64,000 nt of DNA from the NCBI GenBank assembly GCA_026932145.1, contig JAIXKT010000057.1, forward strand, positions 25,241-89,240, in the 5' to 3' direction. Below are positions 1 to 8,701 of this stretch, piece after piece. How positions within the stretch are numbered: the first letter of the stretch is position 1; each line of letters begins with the position of its first letter. Under the pieces are notes generated by a model. It did not search any database, was not told the origin of the DNA, and saw only the letters and a program-made list of their open reading frames with translations. Position numbers and translations under genes: made by a program. The stretch comes from Bacteroidia bacterium. Lineage in GTDB: Bacteria > Bacteroidota > Bacteroidia > J057 > JAIXKT01.

Positions 1-708
1 TTTTAAAATCGCCAATGGCGTTTGTAATTCGTGTGAAGCATTTTCAATAAATGTTTTTTGTTGGTTGTAAACTGAAATATTTTTATCAATCAGTTTTTGT
101 AACGACTGATTTAGCTCTTCAAATTCTTTAATGTTTGTTTTATCAAATGAAATACCTTGTCGTGTAGTTAAGTCAAACGATTTTAGTTTTTCAAGGGTGC
201 TGTGGAATGGTTGCCAAATTTTCTTTGAAAAGCGATTGGTAACAAAAATTAAAACACCTAATAATAAGCCAATTAAAACAACAAAAACGACGGCAATGCT
301 TTCAATTAAATCTTCTGTTTCAACTAAACTAATTCGGGCAGTAAAAATGTATGGTTTATTTTCAATCACAATAGGTGATTGCATTACTCTATAGGGCTCT
401 TTTTCATCATCAAGCACATCGAAAAAATCTTTGTAGAAATAAGCAGTATGCTGATTGGTATAAATATCACTCGGCTCTATTTTCATATCTCGGTTGTATT
501 TATTCCAACTCTCAATTTCCGATTGTTTGAAATTTGGTAAATAATAATGTTTAAACTCTTTTTTGTACAAGTGCAATGTTTCATCAATATCATTTATGTA
601 TAAATAGACCATTGAAAAATAAAAGATTGGTGCAGCAACAAGTAAAACGATGATACTTGATACTATATAAACAAAAAATGTTCTATTTAAAAGTTTTACG
701 CTTCCCAT
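1..708 (-). CDS. Sensor histidine kinase, N-terminal part (cut by window edge)
   Basis: Partial gene. The reading frame opens with ATG at 708 and stays open for 236 codons to the left edge, so the catalytic domain lies outside the window. The visible part has a membrane segment (about residues 10-33), an extracytoplasmic stretch with no domain I recognise, a second membrane segment (about 143-165), a HAMP-like linker and the start of the dimerisation helix with the H-box NASHELQTPLA; His226 is the predicted phosphorylation site. The start overlaps the end of the upstream OmpR-type regulator gene by 13 bases, so the two are translated as a pair and should form one two-component system. The signal sensed cannot be told from the sequence. 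Confidence 0.9.
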   Translation of the reverse strand, partial: MGSVKLLNRTFFVYIVSSIIVLLVAAPIFYFSMVYLYINDIDETLHLYKKEFKHYYLPNFKQSEIESWNKYNRDMKIEPSDIYTNQHTAYFYKDFFDVLDDEKEPYRVMQSPIVIENKPYIFTARISLVETEDLIESIAVVFVVLIGLLLGVLIFVTNRFSKKIWQPFHSTLEKLKSFDLTTRQGISFDKTNIKEFEELNQSLQKLIDKNISVYNQQKTFIENASHELQTPLAILK

Positions 709-1370
709 TTGTAGCCTGTTCCATAAATTGTTTTGATATAATTGCCGTAGCTCGCTTCTGTTAATTTCTTTTTTAGGTTTTTAACGTGGGCATAAACGAA
801 ATCATGATTATCAAACATATCGGCAATGTCGCCCGACAAATGTTCTGCCAATGCACTTTTTGAGATCACTCGGTTTTTATTTCCGATAAAAAACAGCAAT
901 AAATCCAATTCTTTTTTCGTCAATGAAATCTCAAATTCGTTCACTTTTACTGTCTTAGCTAACAAGTCGATCGTTATTTCGTTTTGCTGAATGATATTTG
1001 AACTGTTAAATTGTTTCCTGCGAATAATGGAATGTATTCTTGCTGAAAGTTCTGAATGATGAAACGGTTTTGCCAGATAATCGTCTGCCCCAATTTGTAA
1101 CCCTTTTACTTTGTCTTCAATAGAATTTTTTGCAGAAATGATAATTACGCCGTCCTGTTTATTTTGCTGCTTTAAAAGTTCTAAAAGGTCAAGCCCGCTT
1201 CCGTCTGGAAGCATTAAGTCCAACAAAATACAGTCATATTGATAAACAGAGATTTTATCGGTTGCTTGATTGTAGGTTTCCGCTACTTCACACACATAGT
1301 TTTGTCCCGATAAGTATTTTACAATGTCTTGTGCTAATTCTTTTTCATCTTCTACAATCAAAATTTTCAT
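696..1370 (-). CDS. OmpR/PhoB-family response regulator
   Basis: DNA-binding response regulator of 224 residues. The receiver domain (about 1-115) has the acidic pair Glu7/Asp8, the phospho-acceptor Asp51 in LLDLMLPDG and the conserved Lys in LAKPF. A winged-helix domain of the OmpR type follows (about 130-224) and ends in YGTGYKWEA, a typical C-terminus for this family. Regulator comes first and kinase second, overlapping by 13 bases. A TAnnTTTG box four bases before the ATG, with TTTG 18 bases further upstream, gives this operon a good promoter match and a nearly leaderless mRNA. Regulated genes are unknown. Confidence 0.95.
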   Translation of the reverse strand: MKILIVEDEKELAQDIVKYLSGQNYVCEVAETYNQATDKISVYQYDCILLDLMLPDGSGLDLLELLKQQNKQDGVIIISAKNSIEDKVKGLQIGADDYLAKPFHHSELSARIHSIIRRKQFNSSNIIQQNEITIDLLAKTVKVNEFEISLTKKELDLLLFFIGNKNRVISKSALAEHLSGDIADMFDNHDFVYAHVKNLKKKLTEASYGNYIKTIYGTGYKWEA

Positions 1371-1374
1371 TCGC

Positions 1375-1382
1375 CAAATTTA
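1375..1382 (-). promoter_or_regulatory. -7 promoter box for the two-component operon
   Basis: TAAATTTG on the minus strand matches the Bacteroidota -7 consensus TAnnTTTG. It ends four bases before the ATG at 1370. A TTTG at 1401-1404, 18 bases further upstream, fits the -33 element. Confidence 0.55.
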
Positions 1383-1630
1383 CCATAGAAATCATGAACG
1401 CAAAGTTTATATGTAATTAATTATCTGATTTTCAATGGTTCTTTTGATAGTTTTTTCAGAAAAATCCTTCTGTTTATAACCTCAAATGAACTTCGATAAA
1501 GATTTAAAAAAACACCTACAAATAGATATTTTTTTGTGTGTAGAGGCTCTAATAATCCTTACATTAAGGGTTAATTTTTATAGATAATATGCTGATAACA
1601 AGGGGATTTCTGTACTCTGTTATAGGCTAA

Positions 1631-2512
1631 TCAGTCGTATTCATTTGGTTCAACGTGGATTAAGACGTGCCCTAACTGTGGTATTTCGCTACGCAAGGTA
1701 TCTTTGAGTTTGTGGGCGATTTCGTGTCCTTTTTTTACGGTAATATTAGCGTTTACGATTGCGTGTAGGTCCACGTGATATTTCATTCCTGCTTTTCTGA
1801 TAAAACATTTTTCAGTTCCGGTAACGCCCTCAACTGTTAGGGATACTTTTCTGATGTCTTCAACGAGGTCATCATATAAATGTTCGTCCATTATTTCGCC
1901 AAGTGCAGGTCTAAAAATTTTATAGCTATTGTAAAATATAAATCCGGAGGCAAATAAGGCTGCCCAATCGTCTGCTGTTTCGTAGCCTTTACCAAAATAT
2001 AAGGCAATAGAGATGCCAATTAGCGCAGCAACGGAGGTGATAGCATCACTTCTATGATGCCACGCATCCGCTTTTAGCGATGAGCTATTTGATTCTTTGG
2101 CTTTTTTCATTACTATTTGAAAAGAGATTTCTTTCCAAATAATCAGCGGGATGAGCACAAATAGTGTCCAGAACTTGGGGAGGTCGTGTGGTGTTCCGAT
2201 ATTTTGTATGCTTTCGTAGGCAATTACGGTTGCAGATGTAATCAGGAAGCCAACTACTAAAAAAGTGATTAAGGGTTCAGCGCGCCCGTGCCCATAAGGG
2301 TGGTCTTTATCAGCCGGCTTGTTGGCATATTTAAGCCCAAATAAAACTAAGAAAGAAGAAAAAATATCCGTAGTGGACTCTATTGCATCTGCAATAAGTG
2401 CATAAGAGTTTCCGAAAAAACCGGCAAGTCCCTTTATAATAGCAAGACTTATATTTCCCAGAATACTAAAATAGGTTGCTTTTATCGCTGTTTGTTCGTG
2501 AGAGATAGCCAT
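1631..2512 (-). CDS. Cation diffusion facilitator (CDF) family divalent metal efflux transporter
   Basis: Proton-coupled exporter of divalent metals in the inner membrane, about 293 residues. Six predicted membrane helices are followed by a cytoplasmic C-terminal domain (about 205-293). Metal-site motifs are visible: Glu45-xxx-Asp49 in helix 2 and HxxxD in the segment DAWHHRSDA of helix 5. The loop motif DHPYGHGRAE after helix 2 is typical of the family. I place the start at 2512 (MAISHEQ); an in-frame ATG at 2554 would add 14 residues not typical of the family and would lie inside the loop of a perfect palindrome. Substrate (Zn, Fe, Mn, Cd or Co) cannot be decided. It lies downstream of the DUF3078 gene on the same strand, separated by that palindrome. 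Confidence 0.9.
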   Translation of the reverse strand: MAISHEQTAIKATYFSILGNISLAIIKGLAGFFGNSYALIADAIESTTDIFSSFLVLFGLKYANKPADKDHPYGHGRAEPLITFLVVGFLITSATVIAYESIQNIGTPHDLPKFWTLFVLIPLIIWKEISFQIVMKKAKESNSSSLKADAWHHRSDAITSVAALIGISIALYFGKGYETADDWAALFASGFIFYNSYKIFRPALGEIMDEHLYDDLVEDIRKVSLTVEGVTGTEKCFIRKAGMKYHVDLHAIVNANITVKKGHEIAHKLKDTLRSEIPQLGHVLIHVEPNEYD

Positions 2513-2529
2513 TTTTATATTACAGTTAA

Positions 2530-2582
2530 TAATTAAATTACTGAATATCAACATTTTATATTGATATTCAGTAATTTAATTA
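2530..2582. promoter_or_regulatory. Perfect 22-bp palindrome upstream of the CDF transporter
   Basis: Bases 2530-2551 and 2561-2582 are exact reverse complements, separated by nine bases. The palindrome lies 17 bases before the chosen start of the metal transporter and about 90 bases after the stop of the upstream DUF3078 gene. It has no T-run on the minus strand, so it is a weak intrinsic terminator. An operator for a dimeric metal-sensing repressor or a 5' leader hairpin are the alternatives. Function is inferred from position only. Confidence 0.5.
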
Positions 2583-2672
2583 TTTAGAGATGAAGTTATG
2601 CACTAAAAACCCAAATTTAGTAATTTGTTTCTGAATGCGTTTTACGAAGCCTGTTTTTATTTTTATCAAAAA

Positions 2673-3653
2673 TCAGAATTTATAGGAGAAGCCAACGCCG
2701 AGGATTTCTTTAAATTGTGTTCTGGGGCCCAATACATCCGGTTTGCCGTCTCCGTTGGTATCTATAATGATGTTAATATCATTATCATACAAGAGATGGG
2801 TAGTTAGGTTGACGGATATATATTTATTTACTTTCAGGGCGATTAGGGTTTCCCAGCTAATATCTATATTTTCCGGGTGGTATAGATAGTTTGAAAATAA
2901 ATCGAGTTTGGTGGTAAAGGAAACGTTTTTCAGGAACTCATTTTTAAAGTCATTTTTAGAGAAAATCAATCTCAGATAGCCTCCCAGTTCAATTCTGGAT
3001 TTTTTACCTTTGGTAAGAACATTGCCCAGGGTGTCATAAGTTGCTTTTTCGACTCCAAAAGATCCGGCATTTGCAAGCGTTTGGTCATTTACGAGGGTGA
3101 TTTTGGTGGTTATTGGTGCTATGAATAAGCTGAAATAACTAATTGGCTTGTAATCAAGCCCAATAGCTCCAATAATATAGGCAGGGGCAAATAAGGTTGA
3201 GATTTTTATGGAATCGTTTGGATAATTGTATCCGGGTGTCATTTGGGTTTTGAAGTTTAAGAGCCCTGCGTAATACCAATGATTGCTAAAAGCCTGCCTT
3301 CCATATTTAGACAGAAGGTCAATTTTATCATCTGTTTTTATGAATTTTGCGTTTTTTCCTTGTTTTAGGAGGCCATAGCCAAGGTCAAGGGAATTATCCC
3401 AAGCTGATTTTTCTTTTTTGTAATTGGCAAAGACACTCAGGAGGCTGTTTATGGAAATGGAGTTATCCCCTCCTGCTGCCCAATTGGTTAAGGAGGTTTG
3501 AGCAAGATTAATGGCGAGTATTCCGCCTTTTCGCCATCCTTGTGTGGTATCTGCTGATTGGGTTCTTAGATTTTTTTCTTTTTCGGTTGTCTGCGCAAAA
3601 ACTGTTAATGAAACGCTGGTTATAGTAGCTAATAAGAATATCTTTGTAGTCAT
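2673..3653 (-). CDS. DUF3078 family outer-membrane protein
   Basis: Protein of 326 residues with a clear signal peptide (MTTKIFLLATITSVSLTVFA, cleaved before QTT). The mature part begins with the family hallmark of a GW-x-KGG segment followed by NLAQTSLTNWAAGGDNS. It then runs as alternating amphipathic strands and ends in an aromatic residue (GVGFSYKF), as expected for an outer-membrane beta-barrel. DUF3078 proteins are widespread in Bacteroidota and their role is not established. A separate gene for an EnvC-like protein lies upstream on the same strand with an 86-base gap. Confidence 0.85.
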   Translation of the reverse strand: MTTKIFLLATITSVSLTVFAQTTEKEKNLRTQSADTTQGWRKGGILAINLAQTSLTNWAAGGDNSISINSLLSVFANYKKEKSAWDNSLDLGYGLLKQGKNAKFIKTDDKIDLLSKYGRQAFSNHWYYAGLLNFKTQMTPGYNYPNDSIKISTLFAPAYIIGAIGLDYKPISYFSLFIAPITTKITLVNDQTLANAGSFGVEKATYDTLGNVLTKGKKSRIELGGYLRLIFSKNDFKNEFLKNVSFTTKLDLFSNYLYHPENIDISWETLIALKVNKYISVNLTTHLLYDNDINIIIDTNGDGKPDVLGPRTQFKEILGVGFSYKF

Positions 3654-3739
3654 GTAGTTGATTTTCGACTATATTAAAGTTGAATTTTGAAGTCTATAAC
3701 TATTCTGGGATAGATTTAGTTTTAAAAAAATCGTTTAGC

Positions 3740-4966
3740 TTAGTTTTTTTCTGCGATCCAGAGCATCGGGTCAATGGGAGTTTTGTCTTTGTAGAGCAAA
3801 AAATGAAGTTTGGTATCACCTGTTTCATACTCGGTTTTAACGATTCCTATTGGTTGGAGAGCGTCTATTTCCTGGCCAACGGTTACGGAGGTTTCTTTTA
3901 GGTTTGCATATACGCTTCGATACACACCATGTTGGATAATGATAATTTTTCCGTGCATGGGGATTGTGCTAACGGCGGTTACTTTTCCGGAAAAGATTGC
4001 TCGTATGGTCATGTCTTTGGAAGTAGAGATATAAACGCCGTTATTATTAACTTTACCGCCTGAGGCTACTTCATTTACGCCAAAGGTTTCTGTAATAACC
4101 CCTTTGTTACTGGGTAAAGGCCAAGGTAATTTCCCTTTATTTTTTTCAAATTGCTCTGAAAGAGGGTTCAATATATCTTTTTCATCTGCTTTTTTTGACT
4201 TAGCTATTTCTTCTCGAATTATTTTTTCGATAGCTTCCTGTACTTGAGCTAATGATTTTTGGTGTTCTCTAAGTTTTTCTCTGTATTCTCGTTCTTTTTT
4301 TCTTAATTCAAGGTATAAGTCATCTTTATCTTTTTTGGACTGAACTAATTTATCGGCTTCTTGCTTTCTTCTACCCAAAAGTTTTTCTTTTTGGGCTTTT
4401 TGGGTGTTAATTTCATCTTTTTTTTCATAAAGATAGTGTTGCGCACGCCTTAGTAGGGATATTTGCTGGCTTCGGTATTTGCTTACTTCTTTAAAATACA
4501 TCATTCGGTAGTAAGCTTGTTTAAAACTTTCAGCACTTAAAATCCACAGTAAAATAGATAGGTTATTTTGGGTTTTATAGATGCGATAAGCCATTTTGCC
4601 ATATTGTTCTCGAATTTTGATAATATCTTGCTCCATAGCTCCCACAACGGAATTGGTGCTGGCTATTTCTACGTCCATTCTGCCCATATCTAATTCAATA
4701 TTAGAGATTAGGCGTTCCCGTAGGGAAATTTGTTTTTTGAGCAGTGCTATATCATTTAAAGATTGAGAACGGCTGTTACGTGTTTCGTTAATCAGTTGAT
4801 TGGTAAGCGTAACCTCCTGCTCTATTCGTTCTCGCTCTTTTTCAAGAAGTTGTCTGTTTTTGGATATATTTTGTGCGAAACTACCGAGTGGGCAAAGCAA
4901 GGCTTCGAACCCCAAAATGTAGAGGTAGAGTATCCATTTTAGTGCAATGCTACTGCGATAAACCAT
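3740..4966 (-). CDS. EnvC-like, catalytically degenerate M23-family protein
   Basis: About 408 residues: a signal peptide (ending SFAQ), a long highly charged coiled coil (about 35-270), then a C-terminal LytM/M23-type domain (about 300-408). In active M23 peptidases the zinc ligands lie in HxxxD and HxH motifs. Here the first motif reads NNNGVYIS, so His and Asp are replaced by Asn and Tyr; the YAHL segment reads YANL; and the final motif reads KLHFLL. This pattern matches EnvC, which activates peptidoglycan amidases during division and does not cut itself. The start is ATG at 4966; a TTG nine bases earlier overlaps the -7 box and is unlikely. Confidence 0.85.
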   Translation of the reverse strand: MVYRSSIALKWILYLYILGFEALLCPLGSFAQNISKNRQLLEKERERIEQEVTLTNQLINETRNSRSQSLNDIALLKKQISLRERLISNIELDMGRMDVEIASTNSVVGAMEQDIIKIREQYGKMAYRIYKTQNNLSILLWILSAESFKQAYYRMMYFKEVSKYRSQQISLLRRAQHYLYEKKDEINTQKAQKEKLLGRRKQEADKLVQSKKDKDDLYLELRKKEREYREKLREHQKSLAQVQEAIEKIIREEIAKSKKADEKDILNPLSEQFEKNKGKLPWPLPSNKGVITETFGVNEVASGGKVNNNGVYISTSKDMTIRAIFSGKVTAVSTIPMHGKIIIIQHGVYRSVYANLKETSVTVGQEIDALQPIGIVKTEYETGDTKLHFLLYKDKTPIDPMLWIAEKN

Positions 4967-4972
4967 GCTGCG

Positions 4973-4980
4973 CAAACTTA
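4973..4980 (-). promoter_or_regulatory. -7 promoter box for the EnvC-like gene
   Basis: TAAGTTTG on the minus strand ends six bases before the ATG at 4966. A start of transcription in the usual place would leave almost no 5' untranslated region. Confidence 0.5.
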
Positions 4981-5097
4981 CGCAAATTTTAAAAAACTAT
5001 AATCAGTATTAATGCAACATAACTGACTGATAATTATAGCTTTAGAAAAGTTTGTTAAATGAGGTTGTGGTGTAGAATTTTATTCAATATAAATAAT

Positions 5098-5415
5098 TTA
5101 AGAAAATATCCAAATTAAAAATAATGCGATGACAGCGACAAAGGCAATAGTAGCTGCAATTACGATAGGCGTAGAAATGCTAAATTGATGCATTTGTCGG
5201 TTTCCGGCAATTTCTAACCGGTTGCGGATAGCGCGGTTCTCGGCGGCGTGGATGCCAATGATAATATCTCTGCGCAAAGAAATCTCGGTCTGCATCTGCG
5301 GATTTTGAGCCAGAAACTCTTCAAAATTAACCCTGTCTTCTTCAGAAAGTTCCTTTTTTAGATATTTATCCATCAATATTTCTATTTCTTTATCAGAAAG
5401 TTCTATATTTTCCAT
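5098..5415 (-). CDS. Small single-pass membrane protein, candidate anti-sigma factor
   Basis: 105 residues: a charged N-terminal part (ELSDKEIEILMDKYLKKELS, resembling the start of Bacteroidota anti-sigma/FecR-type proteins) and one membrane helix at about 83-104 ending at the C-terminus. No zinc-binding HxxxCxxC motif is present. The gene starts two bases after the stop of the sigma-factor gene, an arrangement typical of a sigma/anti-sigma pair. The role is inferred from position and architecture. Confidence 0.6.
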   Translation of the reverse strand: MENIELSDKEIEILMDKYLKKELSEEDRVNFEEFLAQNPQMQTEISLRRDIIIGIHAAENRAIRNRLEIAGNRQMHQFSISTPIVIAATIAFVAVIALFLIWIFS

Positions 5416-5417
5416 AC

Positions 5418-6281
5418 TTAATTATCCATTGTTGATCTTGTATTAGGTAGTCTTTGTTGTATAGCTTTTTTTAGTTTAGAAAGGCATTTATTTTTTTGTG
5501 TCTTAGAGGTTTCGGAATTTGCATATCCAAGCCGTTGTGCAATTTCCTCGTGTGAAAGCTGATGTTTGTAAAACAAACTCAGTACTTTTTTGCAAGCATC
5601 AGAAGCCTGCTCAAAAAGTTCTTGAACCAACTGTTGTCGTTCATTCAAAAGTTCTTCTTGAAATTCAATATCTACAAATTCATTTGCTTCTTCGGGTAAG
5701 TCATATAAATATTCAAATGGGTTATTTTTTCGTTTTCGGATTCTTTCTAACCAAAGATTTTTGCAAATTGCATAAAAATATGTTTTAACACTCACATCAT
5801 GCCGTGGTTTATACTTACCATCACGGGTATTATTTAACAAGACCAAAATAGCGTCCTGAATCAAATCTTCTGCGTCTTGGGTATTTCCACTGTTGATTCT
5901 GACAAAGTTCTTGATACTGTGGGCATATTGCATATTGATATAATAATATCCCCAACCATCATTGCTTAGTAAGCTATTAATAATCTTGTGGTCAAGCGTT
6001 AGTTCTTCTTGTTCTTTTTCAAAACGAACACAGCATAGATTAAAAATATGTTCTTCTAAGCTGCTACCCAATGTTGGTTTAAATTTACCTTTAACGATTA
6101 AATTTCTTACTTGCAGCAAGGCATCTTTGAGTAGTCTTTTAACAGTCTCTTCTTTTTTTAGTTCAACTAATAGTGCGGGAATAATTTTAAGGTATAGCAT
6201 TTCAATGAGGCTATCATCTCCGTCTTTTATTCGGGATATAATGGTAGGATCATCTAAGTTTTTAGGGTATTCAGTGGACAT
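5418..6281 (-). CDS. ECF-like sigma factor with an apparently duplicated region 2
   Basis: 287 residues, much longer than the usual 170-200 of an ECF sigma factor. The C-terminal half is a normal sigma factor: region 2 at about 118-190 (AEDLIQDAILVLLNN, DGKYKP, YFYAICKNLWLERIRK) and region 4 at about 220-280 with a helix-turn-helix around LSHEEIAQRLGY. The N-terminal half (about 8-95) repeats the region 2 pattern in decayed form: LLKDALLQV, KGKFKP, then EEHIFNLCCVRFEK. The gene overlaps the end of purD by 11 bases and is followed after two bases by a small membrane protein likely to be its anti-sigma factor. Confidence 0.8.
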   Translation of the reverse strand: MSTEYPKNLDDPTIISRIKDGDDSLIEMLYLKIIPALLVELKKEETVKRLLKDALLQVRNLIVKGKFKPTLGSSLEEHIFNLCCVRFEKEQEELTLDHKIINSLLSNDGWGYYYINMQYAHSIKNFVRINSGNTQDAEDLIQDAILVLLNNTRDGKYKPRHDVSVKTYFYAICKNLWLERIRKRKNNPFEYLYDLPEEANEFVDIEFQEELLNERQQLVQELFEQASDACKKVLSLFYKHQLSHEEIAQRLGYANSETSKTQKNKCLSKLKKAIQQRLPNTRSTMDN

Positions 6282-7542
6282 CGGGGAGCAAATCTAATCC
6301 AATATCTGTTCTATAAGTTTTACCGGTAAAGTTTACGGACTGAACGGCTTGATAAGCATGGGAAATGGCTTTTTTTAGGGATTCAGCGGCAACAGTAACA
6401 TTTATGACTCTACCTCCTGCGGTTATTAATTGTTTATTTTCATCAAGGGTTGTTCCGGCATGAAAAAGCAGTGCGTCTGTGTGTGTTATTTCGATTTTGT
6501 GTCCTGTTGTTATCTTTCCGGGGTATCCGGCACTTGTGCAAACCACATTTAACATCGTTTCTGGCGATACTTCTATGTGTGTATTTGGCTGAATTTTTTT
6601 AGCTGCAGCTAAATAACAAAGATAAGCAAAGTCAGCTTTGATTCTGGGCAGAACAACTTGGGTTTCCGGATCTCCCAAACGCACGTTGTATTCCAAGATA
6701 TAGGGCTGATTATCAAGAACCATGATTCCTAAAAACAGGAATCCACAGTAATCAATTTGTTCTTGTTGCAGCCCTTTTAGGGTTGGGTATATTATTTGGG
6801 CAATAATTTGTTGTTTTAATGTTTCATTAAACCAGGGTACCGGAGATACTGCCCCCATTCCGCCGGTATTAGGGCCTAAGTCGTTATTTTGGGCACGTTT
6901 ATAGTCTTTGGCTTCTGGAAGCCAGATAAACTCTTTTCCGTCGGTCAAAATAAAACAGGAAATTTCTTTACCGGCTAAATATTGCTCTACTACAACTTTT
7001 GAGGCTGCATCTTGTAATGTTTTATCAGCCCAAAAATCTTGTAATGTGCTTTTTAGTTCGGGTTCATTTTGGCAGATGGCTACCCCTTTTCCGGCAGCCA
7101 AGCCGTCAGCTTTGAGTACGCAAGGAAACCCAAGTTTATGAGCATAATCCAGCACGTTATCATATTCTCCGGTTGTAAAAACTTGATATTGCGCTGTGGG
7201 TATGTTGTTTTTGGCGAAAAAGTGTTTGGCAAAAGACTTACTGCTTTCCAGCATAGCGGCGGCTTGATTGGGGCCACATACGAAGCAGTATGGACGCAGA
7301 TAGTCAGCAATTCCGGCAGCTAAGGGCTGTTCGGGGCCTACTATCACCAAATCAATATGTTCTTGCTGAATGAATTCAGCAATTTTCTCAAAATCAGTGA
7401 GCTGTATTGTTATATTTGTGCCTAAGGTAGCCGTTCCGGGGTTTCCTGGGCAGGTAAATAAGGCTGTGCATGACGGGCTTTTGTGAATTGCTAACGCCAT
7501 TGCGTGCTCTCGACCGCCGGAACCTAACAATAGTACACGCAT
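6271..7542 (-). CDS. purD: Phosphoribosylamine-glycine ligase (GAR synthetase)
   Basis: Joins glycine to 5-phosphoribosylamine with ATP in the second step of purine synthesis; cytoplasmic. 423 residues, full length for the family. It has the N-terminal motif LLGSGGREHA, the ATP-grasp domain with KADGLAAGKGV, the family signature segment FLFLGIMVLDNQPYILEYNVR, and the metal-site region RLGDPETQ. It lies ten bases after an epimerase gene and overlaps the following sigma-factor gene by 11 bases, so all are probably co-transcribed although the functions do not obviously belong together. Confidence 0.97.
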   Translation of the reverse strand: MRVLLLGSGGREHAMALAIHKSPSCTALFTCPGNPGTATLGTNITIQLTDFEKIAEFIQQEHIDLVIVGPEQPLAAGIADYLRPYCFVCGPNQAAAMLESSKSFAKHFFAKNNIPTAQYQVFTTGEYDNVLDYAHKLGFPCVLKADGLAAGKGVAICQNEPELKSTLQDFWADKTLQDAASKVVVEQYLAGKEISCFILTDGKEFIWLPEAKDYKRAQNNDLGPNTGGMGAVSPVPWFNETLKQQIIAQIIYPTLKGLQQEQIDYCGFLFLGIMVLDNQPYILEYNVRLGDPETQVVLPRIKADFAYLCYLAAAKKIQPNTHIEVSPETMLNVVCTSAGYPGKITTGHKIEITHTDALLFHAGTTLDENKQLITAGGRVINVTVAAESLKKAISHAYQAVQSVNFTGKTYRTDIGLDLLPDVH

Positions 7543-7552
7543 ACTCTTAATC

Positions 7553-8476
7553 CTAAAACTTCTCTACCAAAATTTGTAATCCTTTCACAAAATTGGTTTC
7601 CGGCTGATACATCAATTCAGTTTGTGCACGAACGATAGATGCCAGTGAGTTCTTTATATCTCCAATACGTGGTGGTTCAAACTTTGGCTCAATATTTTTT
7701 CCTAAAATGGTATTTAGATGCTGAATGAGATCTAACAAAGAATGGGTGGAATTACAAGCAATATTAAAAACTTTACCGGAAACATTAGGAGAATCGCAGG
7801 CTAAAAGATTTGCATTAACTACATTTTTTACAAAAGTAAAATCTCTACTTTGGGTTCCGTCTCCGTGGACAGTAGGCTTTTGAGCCTTTAACATAGCACT
7901 TAGAAATTTCGGAATCACCGCTGCATATTGAGAATTAGGGTCTTGTCTGGGGCCAAAAACATTAAAGTATCGTAAGGCAACGGTTTCTAAGCCATAAACT
8001 TTATGAAACACTTGGCAGTAGTGCTCCCCTGATAACTTGCTTACAGCATAAGGAGATTTCGGGCTGGGTGTCATGGTTTCAATCTTAGGAGATTCAGGGT
8101 TATCTCCATAAACGGAGGATGAAGAAGCATAAATAAACCGTTTAACACGAGCTTCTTTGGCAGCATATAGCATCGTTAGGGTTCCGTTTGCATTTATGTC
8201 ATTGCTAGTAATCGGGTCATTAATAGAGCGTGGCACAGAACCCAATGCGGCTTGATGTAACACAAAGTCTATTCCCTTAACTGCCTGCAATGCAACATGA
8301 TAATAGCGGATATCTCCCTCTATTAACTCTATATCGTTTATAAACTGATCTAAGTTTCGGCGATACCCAGTTGAGAAATTATCCAACACACGAACAAATT
8401 CTCCGCGTTTTAATAGATCTTCAACAATGTGTGAACCAATAAAACCAGCACCTCCGGTTATTAAATAACGAGCCAT
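7553..8476 (-). CDS. NAD-dependent nucleotide-sugar epimerase/dehydratase (extended SDR)
   Basis: 307 residues of the extended short-chain dehydrogenase family. It shows the cofactor motif TGGAGFIGSH near the start, ASSSSVYGD with the catalytic Ser, the catalytic YAVSK, and LRYFNVFGPRQDP, typical of UDP-glucose or UDP-N-acetylglucosamine 4-epimerases (WbpP/GalE-like). The product would be a nucleotide sugar for surface polysaccharide, in keeping with the neighbouring Wzc/Wza export genes. The exact substrate cannot be fixed. The length is slightly short of the roughly 320-340 residues of many relatives, but both ends look complete. Confidence 0.9.
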   Translation of the reverse strand: MARYLITGGAGFIGSHIVEDLLKRGEFVRVLDNFSTGYRRNLDQFINDIELIEGDIRYYHVALQAVKGIDFVLHQAALGSVPRSINDPITSNDINANGTLTMLYAAKEARVKRFIYASSSSVYGDNPESPKIETMTPSPKSPYAVSKLSGEHYCQVFHKVYGLETVALRYFNVFGPRQDPNSQYAAVIPKFLSAMLKAQKPTVHGDGTQSRDFTFVKNVVNANLLACDSPNVSGKVFNIACNSTHSLLDLIQHLNTILGKNIEPKFEPPRIGDIKNSLASIVRAQTELMYQPETNFVKGLQILVEKF

Positions 8477-8701
8477 ATTATTGTAAATTCAATAAAAATA
8501 ATTTTTTAACTAATAAAATAACCTCTAAATATAGGTGATTAAAAAAATGATAACCCATAGAACACTCAAAAACGCGCTGCCTAAACATCTTTACTTTACT
8601 ATTTATCATGATATTTTAGAGAGCAATTTACAAATAAAATTTAACTGTGTTAGGTAAATAATGGAGTTTTTTCTGCTAATTATAAAGTCATTTTAAGTAT
8701 G

